Shown: one piece after another, positions 12,279-21,050 of the stretch
Position numbering within the stretch: the first letter of the stretch is position 1
Layout of the letters: every line of letters starts with the position of its first letter
Source: Vitis vinifera
Taxonomy: Eukaryota; Streptophyta; Magnoliopsida; Vitales; Vitaceae
Length of the DNA: 64,000 nucleotides
NCBI RefSeq assembly: GCF_030704535.1
Contig: NC_081823.1
Span: 1,458,501-1,522,500, forward strand
Direction of reading: 5' to 3'
Made by a program: the position numbers and the translations under genes
The notes under the pieces: generated by a model
What the model saw: the letters and a program-made list of their open reading frames with translations, nothing else
Databases searched by the model: none
What the model was told of the DNA's origin: nothing

Positions 12279-13634
12279 TTAAGAGTACTTGATATATCCC
12301 ACGGAAGTAGCATTCTCATCTTTAATAAGAGTCGCAAGCAATGGAGCAAGCAGGCACTTAGAAGTATCTTCCTTGTAAATAAACCCTAAACACTTGCAGT
12401 CCCTGCTACATCTTTCTCTACACTCCTCCACCTTCATGGGACCTTTCCCATCATCCAAATATGGATTCAAGAAATTCTCCACTCCAATAATCTTGTAGTA
12501 ATCCACCTTAGCAGCTCCGCCCTTGCATGGTGGCAGCCGTGGCGGCGCGCAGCTCTCGCTCCACCCTAGAAGGCCTTTCGGGCTAGGGCAGGCCACGCAC
12601 ATGCCCTTATTGCATAGCCCGAAGGAACCACATTTTGATGGTAACGCACATTCTCTGATAAAGTAACTAGAGAAGAATGCAAAGGTTTCGTCCCATTTCA
12701 GGTAGCTTACCTGGTCATAGTATGTATACGCCCTGAGGTTCCCATCATGGCTGAGTCTCAAGAAGGAGTATGTCGCGTTGTAGTTCAGTTTGTTGAGGTT
12801 GCGCTGCCCTCCGCTGCTAATTGGACGTACCTGGAGGAGCCGGCGGCGTCCGGGAGGTGGTGGGGTTGGGGTTGTCTCCTCGTATGCGCTCAGCACTAGC
12901 TCAAATGCAGTGGCGTTATCGTTCTCCGGTATGGCTTCGAAACTCACTATGTTTCCAAAATCATCACCCGGCCAACCGCCGTATTGGAGGAGCTTGCCGG
13001 AGTTGTTTATATACATGGTTAACCCCTTTTTATCAAACACCAAACTGTATTTTCCGTCGGAGCCATCCATTTCAGAGACCCGGCTAACGAGTTTGTTCCG
13101 GCCTTTGATCCGGAGGAGCTGACCCACCAAGAGGGTGTCAGTGGGGTAATCAAAGCTCTGCCAGATGAACTTCCCGTTCTTATCGTGAAGAACCAAGTTC
13201 CCATTCGGGAGAAGCTTAATGCCGGTGACGCCTTTGTTTGCCGTGTTGGTCTGCCACACCACTCGGCCGTCCGCCTCCGCAAGGACGAAGTTCCCGTCAC
13301 GGCCAAAGGTGAGGGTGGAGTTTTCGTGTGCTGGGTTGTTGCGGTTGGCGTCCCAAACCCACCGCATGAGGCTTTCGTCCCCAGGGACTCCGGCTCTAAT
13401 GGCGAAAATGTAGTTATCAGGAGTGGTGTTGTAGAAACAAAGGCGGAAGGGGAAGGTGAAGAAAGTATAGACGTCATTGCGGATCACACGATAGCTAGCA
13501 TCATATTCGATTATTCGATCTCCAAATTCGCCTTGGTTAACGAATTTGAAGGTTTGATTTGCAGGAACTAGGGCTAGAGCAGCAAAAGGAAAGAGGATGA
13601 GGAGGATGAAGATATGGAAAAAAGCAGTAGCCAT
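12279..13634 (-). CDS. EP1-like secreted lectin-domain glycoprotein (copy 1)
   Basis: Intronless gene of 451 aa. A hydrophobic N-terminus of about 21 residues ending AALA is a signal peptide, followed by the family opening TFKFVNQGEFG. Residues of roughly 60-190 form a bulb-type (G-type) lectin domain with TLTFGRDGNFVLAEADGRVVW and WQSFDYPTDTLLVG. The mannose-binding QxDxNxVxY motif is degenerate. A Cys-rich segment (CALPSKCGSFGLCNKGMC) leads to a PAN/apple-like C-terminus with CRERCSRDCKCLGF. There is no transmembrane segment and no kinase domain, so this is a secreted wall or apoplast protein like carrot EP1, not a receptor kinase. Several N-X-S/T sequons are present. A proline- and arginine-rich insert (PTPPPPGRRRLLQ) near residue 260 is absent from the second copy. 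Precise biochemical function is unknown; the family is linked to epidermis and desiccation. Confidence 0.93.
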   Translation of the reverse strand: MATAFFHIFILLILFPFAALALVPANQTFKFVNQGEFGDRIIEYDASYRVIRNDVYTFFTFPFRLCFYNTTPDNYIFAIRAGVPGDESLMRWVWDANRNNPAHENSTLTFGRDGNFVLAEADGRVVWQTNTANKGVTGIKLLPNGNLVLHDKNGKFIWQSFDYPTDTLLVGQLLRIKGRNKLVSRVSEMDGSDGKYSLVFDKKGLTMYINNSGKLLQYGGWPGDDFGNIVSFEAIPENDNATAFELVLSAYEETTPTPPPPGRRRLLQVRPISSGGQRNLNKLNYNATYSFLRLSHDGNLRAYTYYDQVSYLKWDETFAFFSSYFIRECALPSKCGSFGLCNKGMCVACPSPKGLLGWSESCAPPRLPPCKGGAAKVDYYKIIGVENFLNPYLDDGKGPMKVEECRERCSRDCKCLGFIYKEDTSKCLLAPLLATLIKDENATSVGYIKYS

Positions 13635-13674
13635 GGCTGTTCTTTGCTGGCTAGCGAGTGGATACTGAGGGCAT

Positions 13675-13685
13675 TATATATAAAT
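13675..13685 (-). promoter_or_regulatory. Probable TATA box of EP1-like copy 1
   Basis: TTTATATATAA on the minus strand, about 40 bp ahead of the ATG at 13634. If it is used, the 5' UTR would be only 10-20 nt, which is short but possible. Confidence 0.5.
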
Positions 13686-14827
13686 TTGAGGGAGAAACTT
13701 ACCGCCTTTTATGTTTTCAAAAGTCAAGTAACTCGGCTTAGTTGTGTCCGAACATGACTAAGGATTGCAGTCAAATATGACTAAGAAGAGAAGTACTACG
13801 TACAGTCAAATACGACGGTAGAGAATCCAAGGCTTGATTAATCTATAGGTGCTTTTTGGATTGGTATCAAATGATTTCCGTTTCCAGGATATTTTTTTAA
13901 GTCTCATAATTTATGTCCAAAGAATCTTATTTATTTATATTTTTATATCTTAATATTAATAATCTGTATCTAATTATATAGATATAATTTATTCTAAGTT
14001 CTCATAACTTTAAAACGCATTTATAATCATATCGGGAATTATTCAATGTAGGACATAATAATCATAATCACCCTCTAATTTTCTTATTATGTCTTATGAA
14101 ATTACAGAACCAAACAAATAAATATTTTTCATGAAGTCAAACAAACTCACACAGTGGATTAAAGATCAACTCTAATATCATTTATAACCACTCGCACTTA
14201 ACTGTATAGATGTTATGTGTTCTAAAAGTCTAATGGATCCTCACAATTTTAAAACGACTTTATTAAGAGAAACTCATAACTATATCGAAAACTTTATCCC
14301 CTATTTAGTACAGAATATCATATTGATCTTATTTATTTGTACTTTTATTTAATAATTTAAATTTTATCGTATATATTCAACGGTTTAGATTTAAAGTTCA
14401 ATAGATAATATTATCTTAGCATTTTCCTTAAACTACACTGTCAAATCTATTACGATCTAGATTTTTATTTACACAAAATAAAAAAGGCATTATCTCACTA
14501 TCCAAAAACCCTATAAAAATGAACTTTTGTACAATAATTGCAGACACCGACAATATCTAGCCGGGTGGAAGCCCACTTAAGGGTTTGGCCCCAGTGGTTT
14601 AAGGATTCATAACAACCTCTATCACCCCAAAATGGAAACAGATGGAAGAAAATTAAAAAATATTTTTAAAAATATTATTCTCAAAAACAATTTTTTTTTT
14701 TACAACAAACACACTACAAGTCTTCTTCTTCTTGAAAAGGAAATATCGAGCTCAATAAACTCACTCAACTGCCATGGATCCCACCATCTGACGAGGACTG
14801 AGGAGAGTAGGACAGATATTTTCTTGC
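13686..14827. other. Intergenic DNA between EP1 copy 1 and the retrotransposon
   Basis: This is the upstream region of EP1-like copy 1, AT-rich with no recognised gene. Short frames such as 14632-14856 have no family resemblance and run into the LTR. No repeat with clear ends was seen. Confidence 0.55.
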
Positions 14828-14831
14828 CTTA

Positions 14832-15415
14832 TGTCACGGACTTAGTCGTTCACTAAGCTCGTGCAGCACTTAGGCAAGTCAAGACACTTGATCTTGCTAA
14901 GTCAGCCTTGATCCCCAATGCTTAGCTTGCTCGGCTAAGACACTCGCGACTCGAAAGCTTAAGAGCTTAGTAGGCAACTCCTTAAAGAATGGAAGCTTTA
15001 TTATCTCAAGAAAGCCTTTACAAGTGCTTGGATGCTCACTTGCTTGGTGCCTTGGCCAAATGAGGCTCTCACCTATTTATAGGCACCAATGGAACTCTCT
15101 AGAACCTTGGAGGGTTCCTTACAATTCATGAATATTCTAGAATGTCCTACACTATTCTAGAATATTCAAGAGACTTCTAGAATGTCCTACACTATTCTAG
15201 AATATTCAAGAGACTTCTAGATTTCTCTAGAAAGCTTTGGACCCTTCTCATGCCTTCTATCATAGTGTAGAGTTGTGTGGACTTCTCTAGGCATTTCTAG
15301 AACCTTCCACATTCTTCCCACTAGTGGCTAAGTGTGGATGTCTCCAAGGGTCTCTAGAAGCTTCTCTCCTCCTATATAAGCCCATGGGGAGGGTCATTTG
15401 AAGCATCTTGTGACA
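14832..15415 (-). repeat. 3' LTR of the retrotransposon (left in window)
   Basis: 584 bp with terminal TGTCAC...GTGACA. It contains two tandem copies of a 40-bp unit (15141..15180 and 15181..15220). GAA/TTC modules at regular 5-bp spacing run from 15125 to about 15222. The minus-strand TATA box TATAAATA is at 15074..15081. It differs from the other LTR at five sites (for example CAGCACT against CGGCACT near 14874). Confidence 0.95.
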
Positions 15416-17073
15416 CTCTCCCCCACCAATGCCATCGACGTCCTCGTCGTTGCCTCATTCTGAAACCTCTCGATGTGTTTCCAGAATTTTCTCAAGGCAT
15501 CCGCATGTTCCCAGCTTGCCTGCCTCTTAGGTAGTCCTTTCCATTGGACTAGATATTCTATCACAGGAAGGACCCCTTGTCTCCTGGTGACCCGTTCAGC
15601 CAGGATATTCTTCACCTCCTTCTCCCGTGAGGCTTCAGATGGATGCAGACCCGTGCGCTTCCAATGCTTAGAGTGCTGCTTCCTCTTACCCATTGAGTTC
15701 ACCTTTCCCTTGGTGACCTCTTCCATGTGTGTGCGGGCTACCTCAGCTCGTTCCCCTTTTTCCTCCTTTACTTGCACCCCTGCTAGTAAGGAGGTCTCAG
15801 GCGTACTAGGCTTCGGGTTGAATTGGAGGGCACCTAGTAGCTGCATTGAGCCCATATGTGCTTCGTCCTCCTGCTCCCTCTCCTCGATCATGGCACTGAG
15901 CGCCTTCCTCTTTGGACAATCCCGTGCCCAATGTGGACCGTCACACAGGAAGCATTTGATTTTAGGCGTAAACTCTTTCCTTTCCGCCTTATCCCTTCCT
16001 TCTCGGACGTTAGACGTCTTGCCTGATCCCTTTTTAGGAGCATTGTGGTCCCTTGGAACCTCGTCTCCCCCACCCATGGCGTGGCTATCCTCCAAAGACT
16101 CAATCTTGGAGGAGTCTCCCCTCTTATAATCTGCTAAGGATTCTGCTATTGCCATAGCAGTGGCTAAGTCTTGAACACCTCGACGCCTTAATTCCTGCTT
16201 GGCCCACCCTTGCAGGTTATCCATGAAGTTGAATAGCAACTCCTCCTGAGTCATGTTAGGAATCTCAAGCATGAGCGAAGAGAATTCCTTGACATAGTCG
16301 CGTATTGAGCCTGTGTGCTTAAGACGCCGCATGTTTTTCCTAGCCAGGTAAGCCACGTCCTCCGGGTAGAACTGCCTCTTGATCTCCCTCCTGAAGTCCT
16401 CCCACGTCTCTATGGTGCAAATGCCTTTCTCCATATCGGCAAACCTTCGACGCCACCATAGAGTAGCTGTGTCAGTAAGGTAGAGGGTCGCAGTTCTTAC
16501 CTTAGTCGCCTCATCCGTCAATGCGATAGCTTCGAAGTATCGCTCCATATGCCATAAGAAGTTATCCAACTCCTTGGCATCCCGCTTGCCACTAAACCTG
16601 TGTGGCTTTGGCACCTCCACCCTAGATGCCTCCTGTGTGGCCATGACCCGTGCCGACACAGCAGCCTTGTAAATGGCCAACTCCTGCCTAACTTCCTAGT
16701 CTCGGGACTCCATTCGAGTGGCCAAGGCCTCTATCCTTGACTCCATGCTAGCAAGCATGCTCAAGACCTTTCCTTGGAAGGACACAAACTCCTCGTGCGA
16801 CACTGGCTGAACTTGCGAGACCAGCACCCCCTCGCGAAGGTCTTGGATCTGCTCCCTTAGATCCTCTAAGCCCTTCTCCATGCCTTGCTCGATCAAGTCC
16901 ACCCCTTCCCGGGTGTCTGCCATGGCTAGCTCCACCTTGGCTAACCTTGCCTCCATGTTGGCAACAACATCACGAGATGTATCCTTCTTAACTCTGCCCC
17001 TGCCCCGTGCAGTAGGCTCGGTCTCCCTCCCACGGGTTTGCTCACTAGTCTCCTCCACGTTGGAACCCGACAT
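15394..17073 (-). pseudogene. gag: gag polyprotein fused to integrase-type chromodomain, interrupted by one in-frame TAG
   Basis: The first ATG after the primer-binding site is at 17073. About 125 codons of coiled, charged sequence end at a TAG at 16696..16698, and the same frame then stays open to 15394. After the stop come a Retrotrans_gag region (LWWRRRFADME, TWEDFRREIKRQFYP, GSIRDYVKEFSSL) and a CCHC-type zinc knuckle, CFLCDGPHWARDC. Its spacing CX2CX3HX4C is one residue shorter than the classical knuckle. About 95 codons later comes a chromodomain (about 15451..15627: YLVQWKGLPKRQASWEHADAL), the module normally at the C-terminus of chromovirus integrase. Protease, RT, RNase H and integrase core are missing. 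Gag would form the particle; the chromodomain in full elements steers integration to histone-marked chromatin. The TAG may be a nonsense mutation or readthrough site. The 3' end of the frame runs through the polypurine tract into the LTR. Confidence 0.85.
15416..15427 (-). promoter_or_regulatory. Polypurine tract of the retrotransposon
   Basis: GGTGGGGGAGAG on the minus strand directly abuts the 3' LTR start TGTCAC. This is the position and composition expected for the plus-strand DNA synthesis primer of LTR elements. Confidence 0.85.
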
Positions 17074-17104
17074 GCTTCCTTTGCTATGCCCACCTCGTAA
17101 CCGC

Positions 17105-17116
17105 GCTCTGATACCA
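17105..17116 (-). promoter_or_regulatory. Primer-binding site for initiator tRNA-Met
   Basis: TGGTATCAGAGC on the minus strand, two bases inside the 5' LTR. It is complementary to the 3' end of plant initiator tRNA-Met, the usual primer of plant LTR elements. Confidence 0.92.
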
Positions 17117-17360
17117 CTTGTCACGGACTTAGTCGTTCACTAAGCTCGTGCGGCACTTAGGCAAGTCAAGACACTTGATCTTGCTAAGTCAGCCTTGATC
17201 CCCAATGCTTAGCTTGCTCGGCTAAGACACTCGCGACTCGAAAGCTTAAGAGCTTAGTAGGCAACTCCTTAAAGAATGGAAGCTTTATTATCTCAAGAAA
17301 GCCTTTACAAGTGCTTGGATGCTCACTTGCTTGGTGCCTTGACCAAATGAGGCCCTCACC

Positions 17361-17368
17361 TATTTATA
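17361..17368 (-). promoter_or_regulatory. TATA box of the retrotransposon 5' LTR
   Basis: TATAAATA followed by GG on the minus strand, a canonical plant TATA box. It sits at the same offset (242-249) as the copy at 15074..15081 in the other LTR. Confidence 0.75.
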
Positions 17369-17411
17369 GGCACCAATGGAACTCTCTAGAACCTTGGAGG
17401 GTTCCTTACAA

Positions 17412-17509
17412 TTCATGAATATTCTAGAATGTCCTACACTATTCTAGAATATTCAAGAGACTTCTAGAATGTCCTACACTATTCTAGAATATTCAAGAGA
17501 CTTCTAGAT
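17412..17509 (-). promoter_or_regulatory. Clustered heat-shock elements in the 5' LTR
   Basis: Alternating TTC and GAA triplets are spaced exactly 5 bp apart. The first run is TTCatGAAtaTTCtaGAA. Two tandem-repeat units each hold TTCtaGAAtaTTCaaGAG followed by acTTC, with taGAA continuing at the unit junction. This matches the plant heat-shock-factor site nGAAnnTTCnnGAAn several times over. The array is directly upstream of the LTR TATA box. The identical array in the other LTR is at 15125..15222. Heat induction is inferred from the motif and its position. Confidence 0.75.
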
Positions 17510-17702
17510 TTCTCTAGAAAGCTTTGGACCCTTCTCATGCCTTCTACCATAGTGTAGAGTTGTGTGGACTTCTCTAGGCATTTCTAGAACCTTCCACACT
17601 CTTCCCACTAGTGGCTAAGTGTGGATGTCTCCAAGGGTCTCTAGAAGCTTCTCTCCTCCTATATAAGCCCATGGGGAGGGTCATTTGAAGCATCTTGTGA
17701 CA

Positions 17703-20700
17703 CTTAGCTGAAGGTAAACCCATAGATGAGAGATGAGCTGGAGTGGATAAGGTCAAAGATTACACTTTCTGGCTGCAACCTTGGCCAGGCTTGACTCTTC
17801 TGTGGGTAAAGGGGTCCACTGATTTTCGACAAGGAGACCACCAATACCAGTACTTTTGGACAAGTTGCCACATATTTATATCTAAATTAGTATATCATGA
17901 TTTTGGATGGAATTTCATCTAAGCAAATAAGTAAAATGTTACATCTAAAACAAGCCATTTTTAGGGTTGGTGAAAACTCTTTATGCATGGTGAGATGGAT
18001 CTTATATTGGTCGAGGCACAACCCCCAAAGAATTAGAACAAAATTCTACATAAACTGGGGTTGAATCCATGGCTTATTTTATAGAGGAAAACAAGCTTGG
18101 CAGTAGTTAAAACATTTTAGTCACGTATCTCATAGATGGCCCTGTGACTAAGGGAAGGAAATCTTATGACCATCAACTTGCCATGCTAATTTCTTCTTAG
18201 TTTTTGAATTTTCCCACTTTATATGAAACTAGAGAGCTGGGAAAAATGGGAATTTAATACTAAAGCCTGAGAGTAGGCTTGTAGGCAGGTGGTCCTAATT
18301 AATGGGCTGGATCAAATATTAGGATGAGTTGCTGGCTTCCCAAGGTTTCCCAGCCCATATAGGGCTGAGTAATCAAAGAGGCCACATCTTTACTTCAATT
18401 AAATTTCTGTCCGTATCATTAAGCACCCACTCACACTCCATATTAAAATCCTTTCAAGCCATCGATCACCCTCATGTTCATAAAAAAAATTAACACTTTT
18501 ACCCTCTTAATCATAAACAAACTTTGTTTATTAATACTTTGGAGCATCTTCTGTAAAAGGGGAACAAGAAAGATTTTTATAAGCTCCACATTGTGCAGCA
18601 TTTAATCCATTATGGTTCCTAAAAGAGATAGAAGCATGCATATAGACTACATTGTGGGTGCCCCTTGGCTTCTATGAAGAGCCAATTAATTAAGCAAGGA
18701 TTAAACCTTTATTGTCAAAAAGTTGAAGCTTTGTTAGACACTTTAATGCCAGCCAAACAGCATATAATTCCAGATTGGGTGCAAGATTCCAATGTTTTCT
18801 TCCCTTTTCCTTAGCTTTCTTGGCAATCAAATTAACCACCAGGCACCCATATCTATATATCTACTAATTAACACTTTATGGTTACTGAATCTTATGAATA
18901 ATTTTCTAAGCCCAAATTTTGATATTATCTGAAACCAACAAATCCTAATTAGCATGATAATTTGAATTTTCTCATGGAAAATTATGGGGAAGAAAATTTT
19001 TCCCCATATCTTCATTCAACTTTCAAAACTCGATTTGGATATACGGTAAATGTTCTAGGTTTTTGGTGTAATATGGCTTGATATTTATTATTGGTTTGAA
19101 TCAAATATTGTGGTTCATATAATATCAAAGAATTTTCGTTGCTTGCTAACATATTAATACAATAATATAAAAATAAAACAACCCATATACAAAGATATTG
19201 GGGTTTTAATGTAATTCAGTTTATCATGCATATCTTTATAATTTGTGAATAAAAGAAAATCATTTCACTAAAATATATAAAATATAACCCTGAAACATTT
19301 CATGTTTTCCATTTCATTTCTTATATCTACATTTTAAAGTGCAAATTCTTATTTTATTAGATGTCCTGTGTTTCTTTTTTATATTTCTATCTATCATATA
19401 TAATATTTTATAACAATTTTTCTAATTGTATAAGGAAATGTGGTATTATAAACCTAAAAATATTTTTTTAAATGTATATAAAAAAATTTAAGACTCTTCT
19501 ACCATTTTGATATGTTGGAAATTATGAGTTTAAAAGTACGTTTAATAATGATTTTAAAAGTGTTTTTAATATTTTTAATATTTATAAAATAAAAAATTTT
19601 AAATATTAGAAAGATCAAAAACACTTCTTAAAATCACTTTCAATCACGCTTTAAAACTAGTTACTTGAAAGTATTTCTTGAGCTTGGTTGGATGGCAACC
19701 ACACTGGCCAAAAAGACAATGGAAAAGGTGAGAAAGAATCACAACCCCATGTAGCCATTTTTGACTTGATCTTCTACGTGGATATGCATGCAGCCCAAGG
19801 TTTCTACACAATATTTGTTATTTAAGAGGGCACAATGGATCGGCCGCCGCCATGATTGAAGGGAAAGCATTGTCCTTGGGCTAAATCCAAACGACCAGCC
19901 ATTTGATGAGCTGGTCAGGACAATATCACCTTGTTTTGGCCCCACTATATTCACAAGAGGGCCCCACTTCATCTTCCACTTGCCACATAACTCAAAACTT
20001 ATTATTCTTTATTATTAATTGTTTCTCCATCATCTTATCCTCAATTTCATATTTTTCTCCTTGGAATTTTGTATTGAAATATTTTATAATAAATATACAC
20101 ATTTTGGATAATCCATAGCAAGAGATATCTAGTTTTTGACCTTCACATTCATTCAAACTAGAAGTTTCAAAATCTTAAGGATAAGGAAGGTGGGGCATGC
20201 TTGTATGATGTTCAACCTACTTTAGAAACCAAGTGGTAGATTAATTAACAAACAAACAAAGCTTAATTAATTATTAATAATTAGTCAATTAATAACAATT
20301 TACATTGATCAATAATCACTACAAGAAAACTCGAGGTTATTAATTAGTTGATAGAGTCAACTACAAGCTTTAAGTCTCTCTTCTCTATTTTTTATAGAGC
20401 TTTTTAATTGAATACAAAGATAAAGAAAAAGGAAGTTTCAGAAAGTTCTAGAAATTTGACTGACTCAACCGAATCTATTACAAGTTAAAATAAATTATGG
20501 TTAAGAGATATCTGAAATGACATTCACATGTACAAATCTTATCTCAACTATTGAAAAGTTTTAGATTAACTTAATTTCATTCGGTAATTACCCCCATTAA
20601 TCAATGCATATTAAGATAACTCTAAATCAGCTATATAAACATGTACTATTCTTGATATTTTCAGATTTCACGTAACCGACACTCAAAACTTTGGATACAA
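17703..20700. other. Intergenic DNA between the retrotransposon and EP1 copy 2
   Basis: No gene recognised. A short inverted element at about 19530-19664 (ATGATTTTAAAAGTGTTTTTAA at one end, AACACTTCTTAAAATCACTTT at the other) belongs to the family-B repeats also seen at 30848-30972, 35141-35256 and 48213-48949. The remainder is unremarkable AT-rich sequence. Confidence 0.55.
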
Positions 20701-21050
20701 AGCTCTATATAATATACATTTCCATCTCTAGATAAAGGTCAGAGAATGATTCATTTTCCTTATCTTATTCTGCCAATGTATCTTCTTTGACTGTCTAAAG
20801 CCACCAACAAAGACTAATGATATCTATCTAGTGGCCATCTCCATGCCACCTCCTTTTGTCTAATGAACCTTCCATTACTCTCCTCTCAGTCAGCTGGTTT
20901 TTTCCATGGTCAATCCTTCAAGCCACAGATCTCCCCTTGATTTCTGGGCCAGCTGTTTCCACGACCCTCCTATTCAACCTCACCTCTCCCTGTACATATA
21001 TGTATATATGTAGAGGCCAAGGCACATTTCCTTGTACTGCAGCAACCAAG
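20701..21050 (+). promoter_or_regulatory. Upstream region of EP1-like copy 2
   Basis: Contains CTCTATATAATATAC near 20703-20717, a possible TATA box about 340 bp before the start codon. ACATATATGTATATATG at 20994-21010 lies too close to the ATG to be a TATA box unless the leader is very short. CT-rich leader-like sequence follows the first of these. Which is used cannot be told from sequence alone. Confidence 0.35.

Larger units (their letters stand above)
14832..17702 (-). mobile_element. Non-autonomous Ty3/gypsy chromovirus-type LTR retrotransposon
   Basis: A complete element of 2,871 bp. Two LTRs of 584 bp (14832..15415 and 17119..17702) begin TGTCAC and end GTGACA, and differ at five positions, all transitions. 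A 4-bp target duplication CTTA flanks it (14828..14831 and 17703..17706). On the minus strand the order is LTR, primer-binding site complementary to initiator tRNA-Met, gag, chromodomain, polypurine tract, LTR. Protease, reverse transcriptase, RNase H and the integrase core are absent, so it needs another element's enzymes. The near-identity of the LTRs indicates recent insertion. It lies in the spacer between the two EP1-like genes. Confidence 0.95.
17119..17702 (-). repeat. 5' LTR of the retrotransposon (right in window)
   Basis: 584 bp, the transcription-driving copy for the minus-strand element. In transcription order it has a heat-shock-module array (about 17509 down to 17412), then TATAAATA at 17361..17368 about 44 bp further on, then the expected start near 17330. 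The two 40-bp tandem units lie at 17428..17467 and 17468..17507. Confidence 0.95.

Noticed and set aside
13019-13571. Open frames on both strands within EP1-like copy 1 (up to 152 aa)
   Set aside because: They are shadows of the 451-aa gene: no domain, unusual composition, and fully overlapped by a clear coding frame.
15473-16129. 218-aa frame antisense to gag
   Set aside because: Overlaps the gag coding sequence on the other strand, is Ser/Cys-rich without any family resemblance, and arises from the gag codon pattern.
20856-21050. N-terminal extension of EP1-like copy 2
   Set aside because: The extended frame lacks an ATG at its start and would bury the signal peptide; the ATG at 21051 directly precedes the signal peptide.
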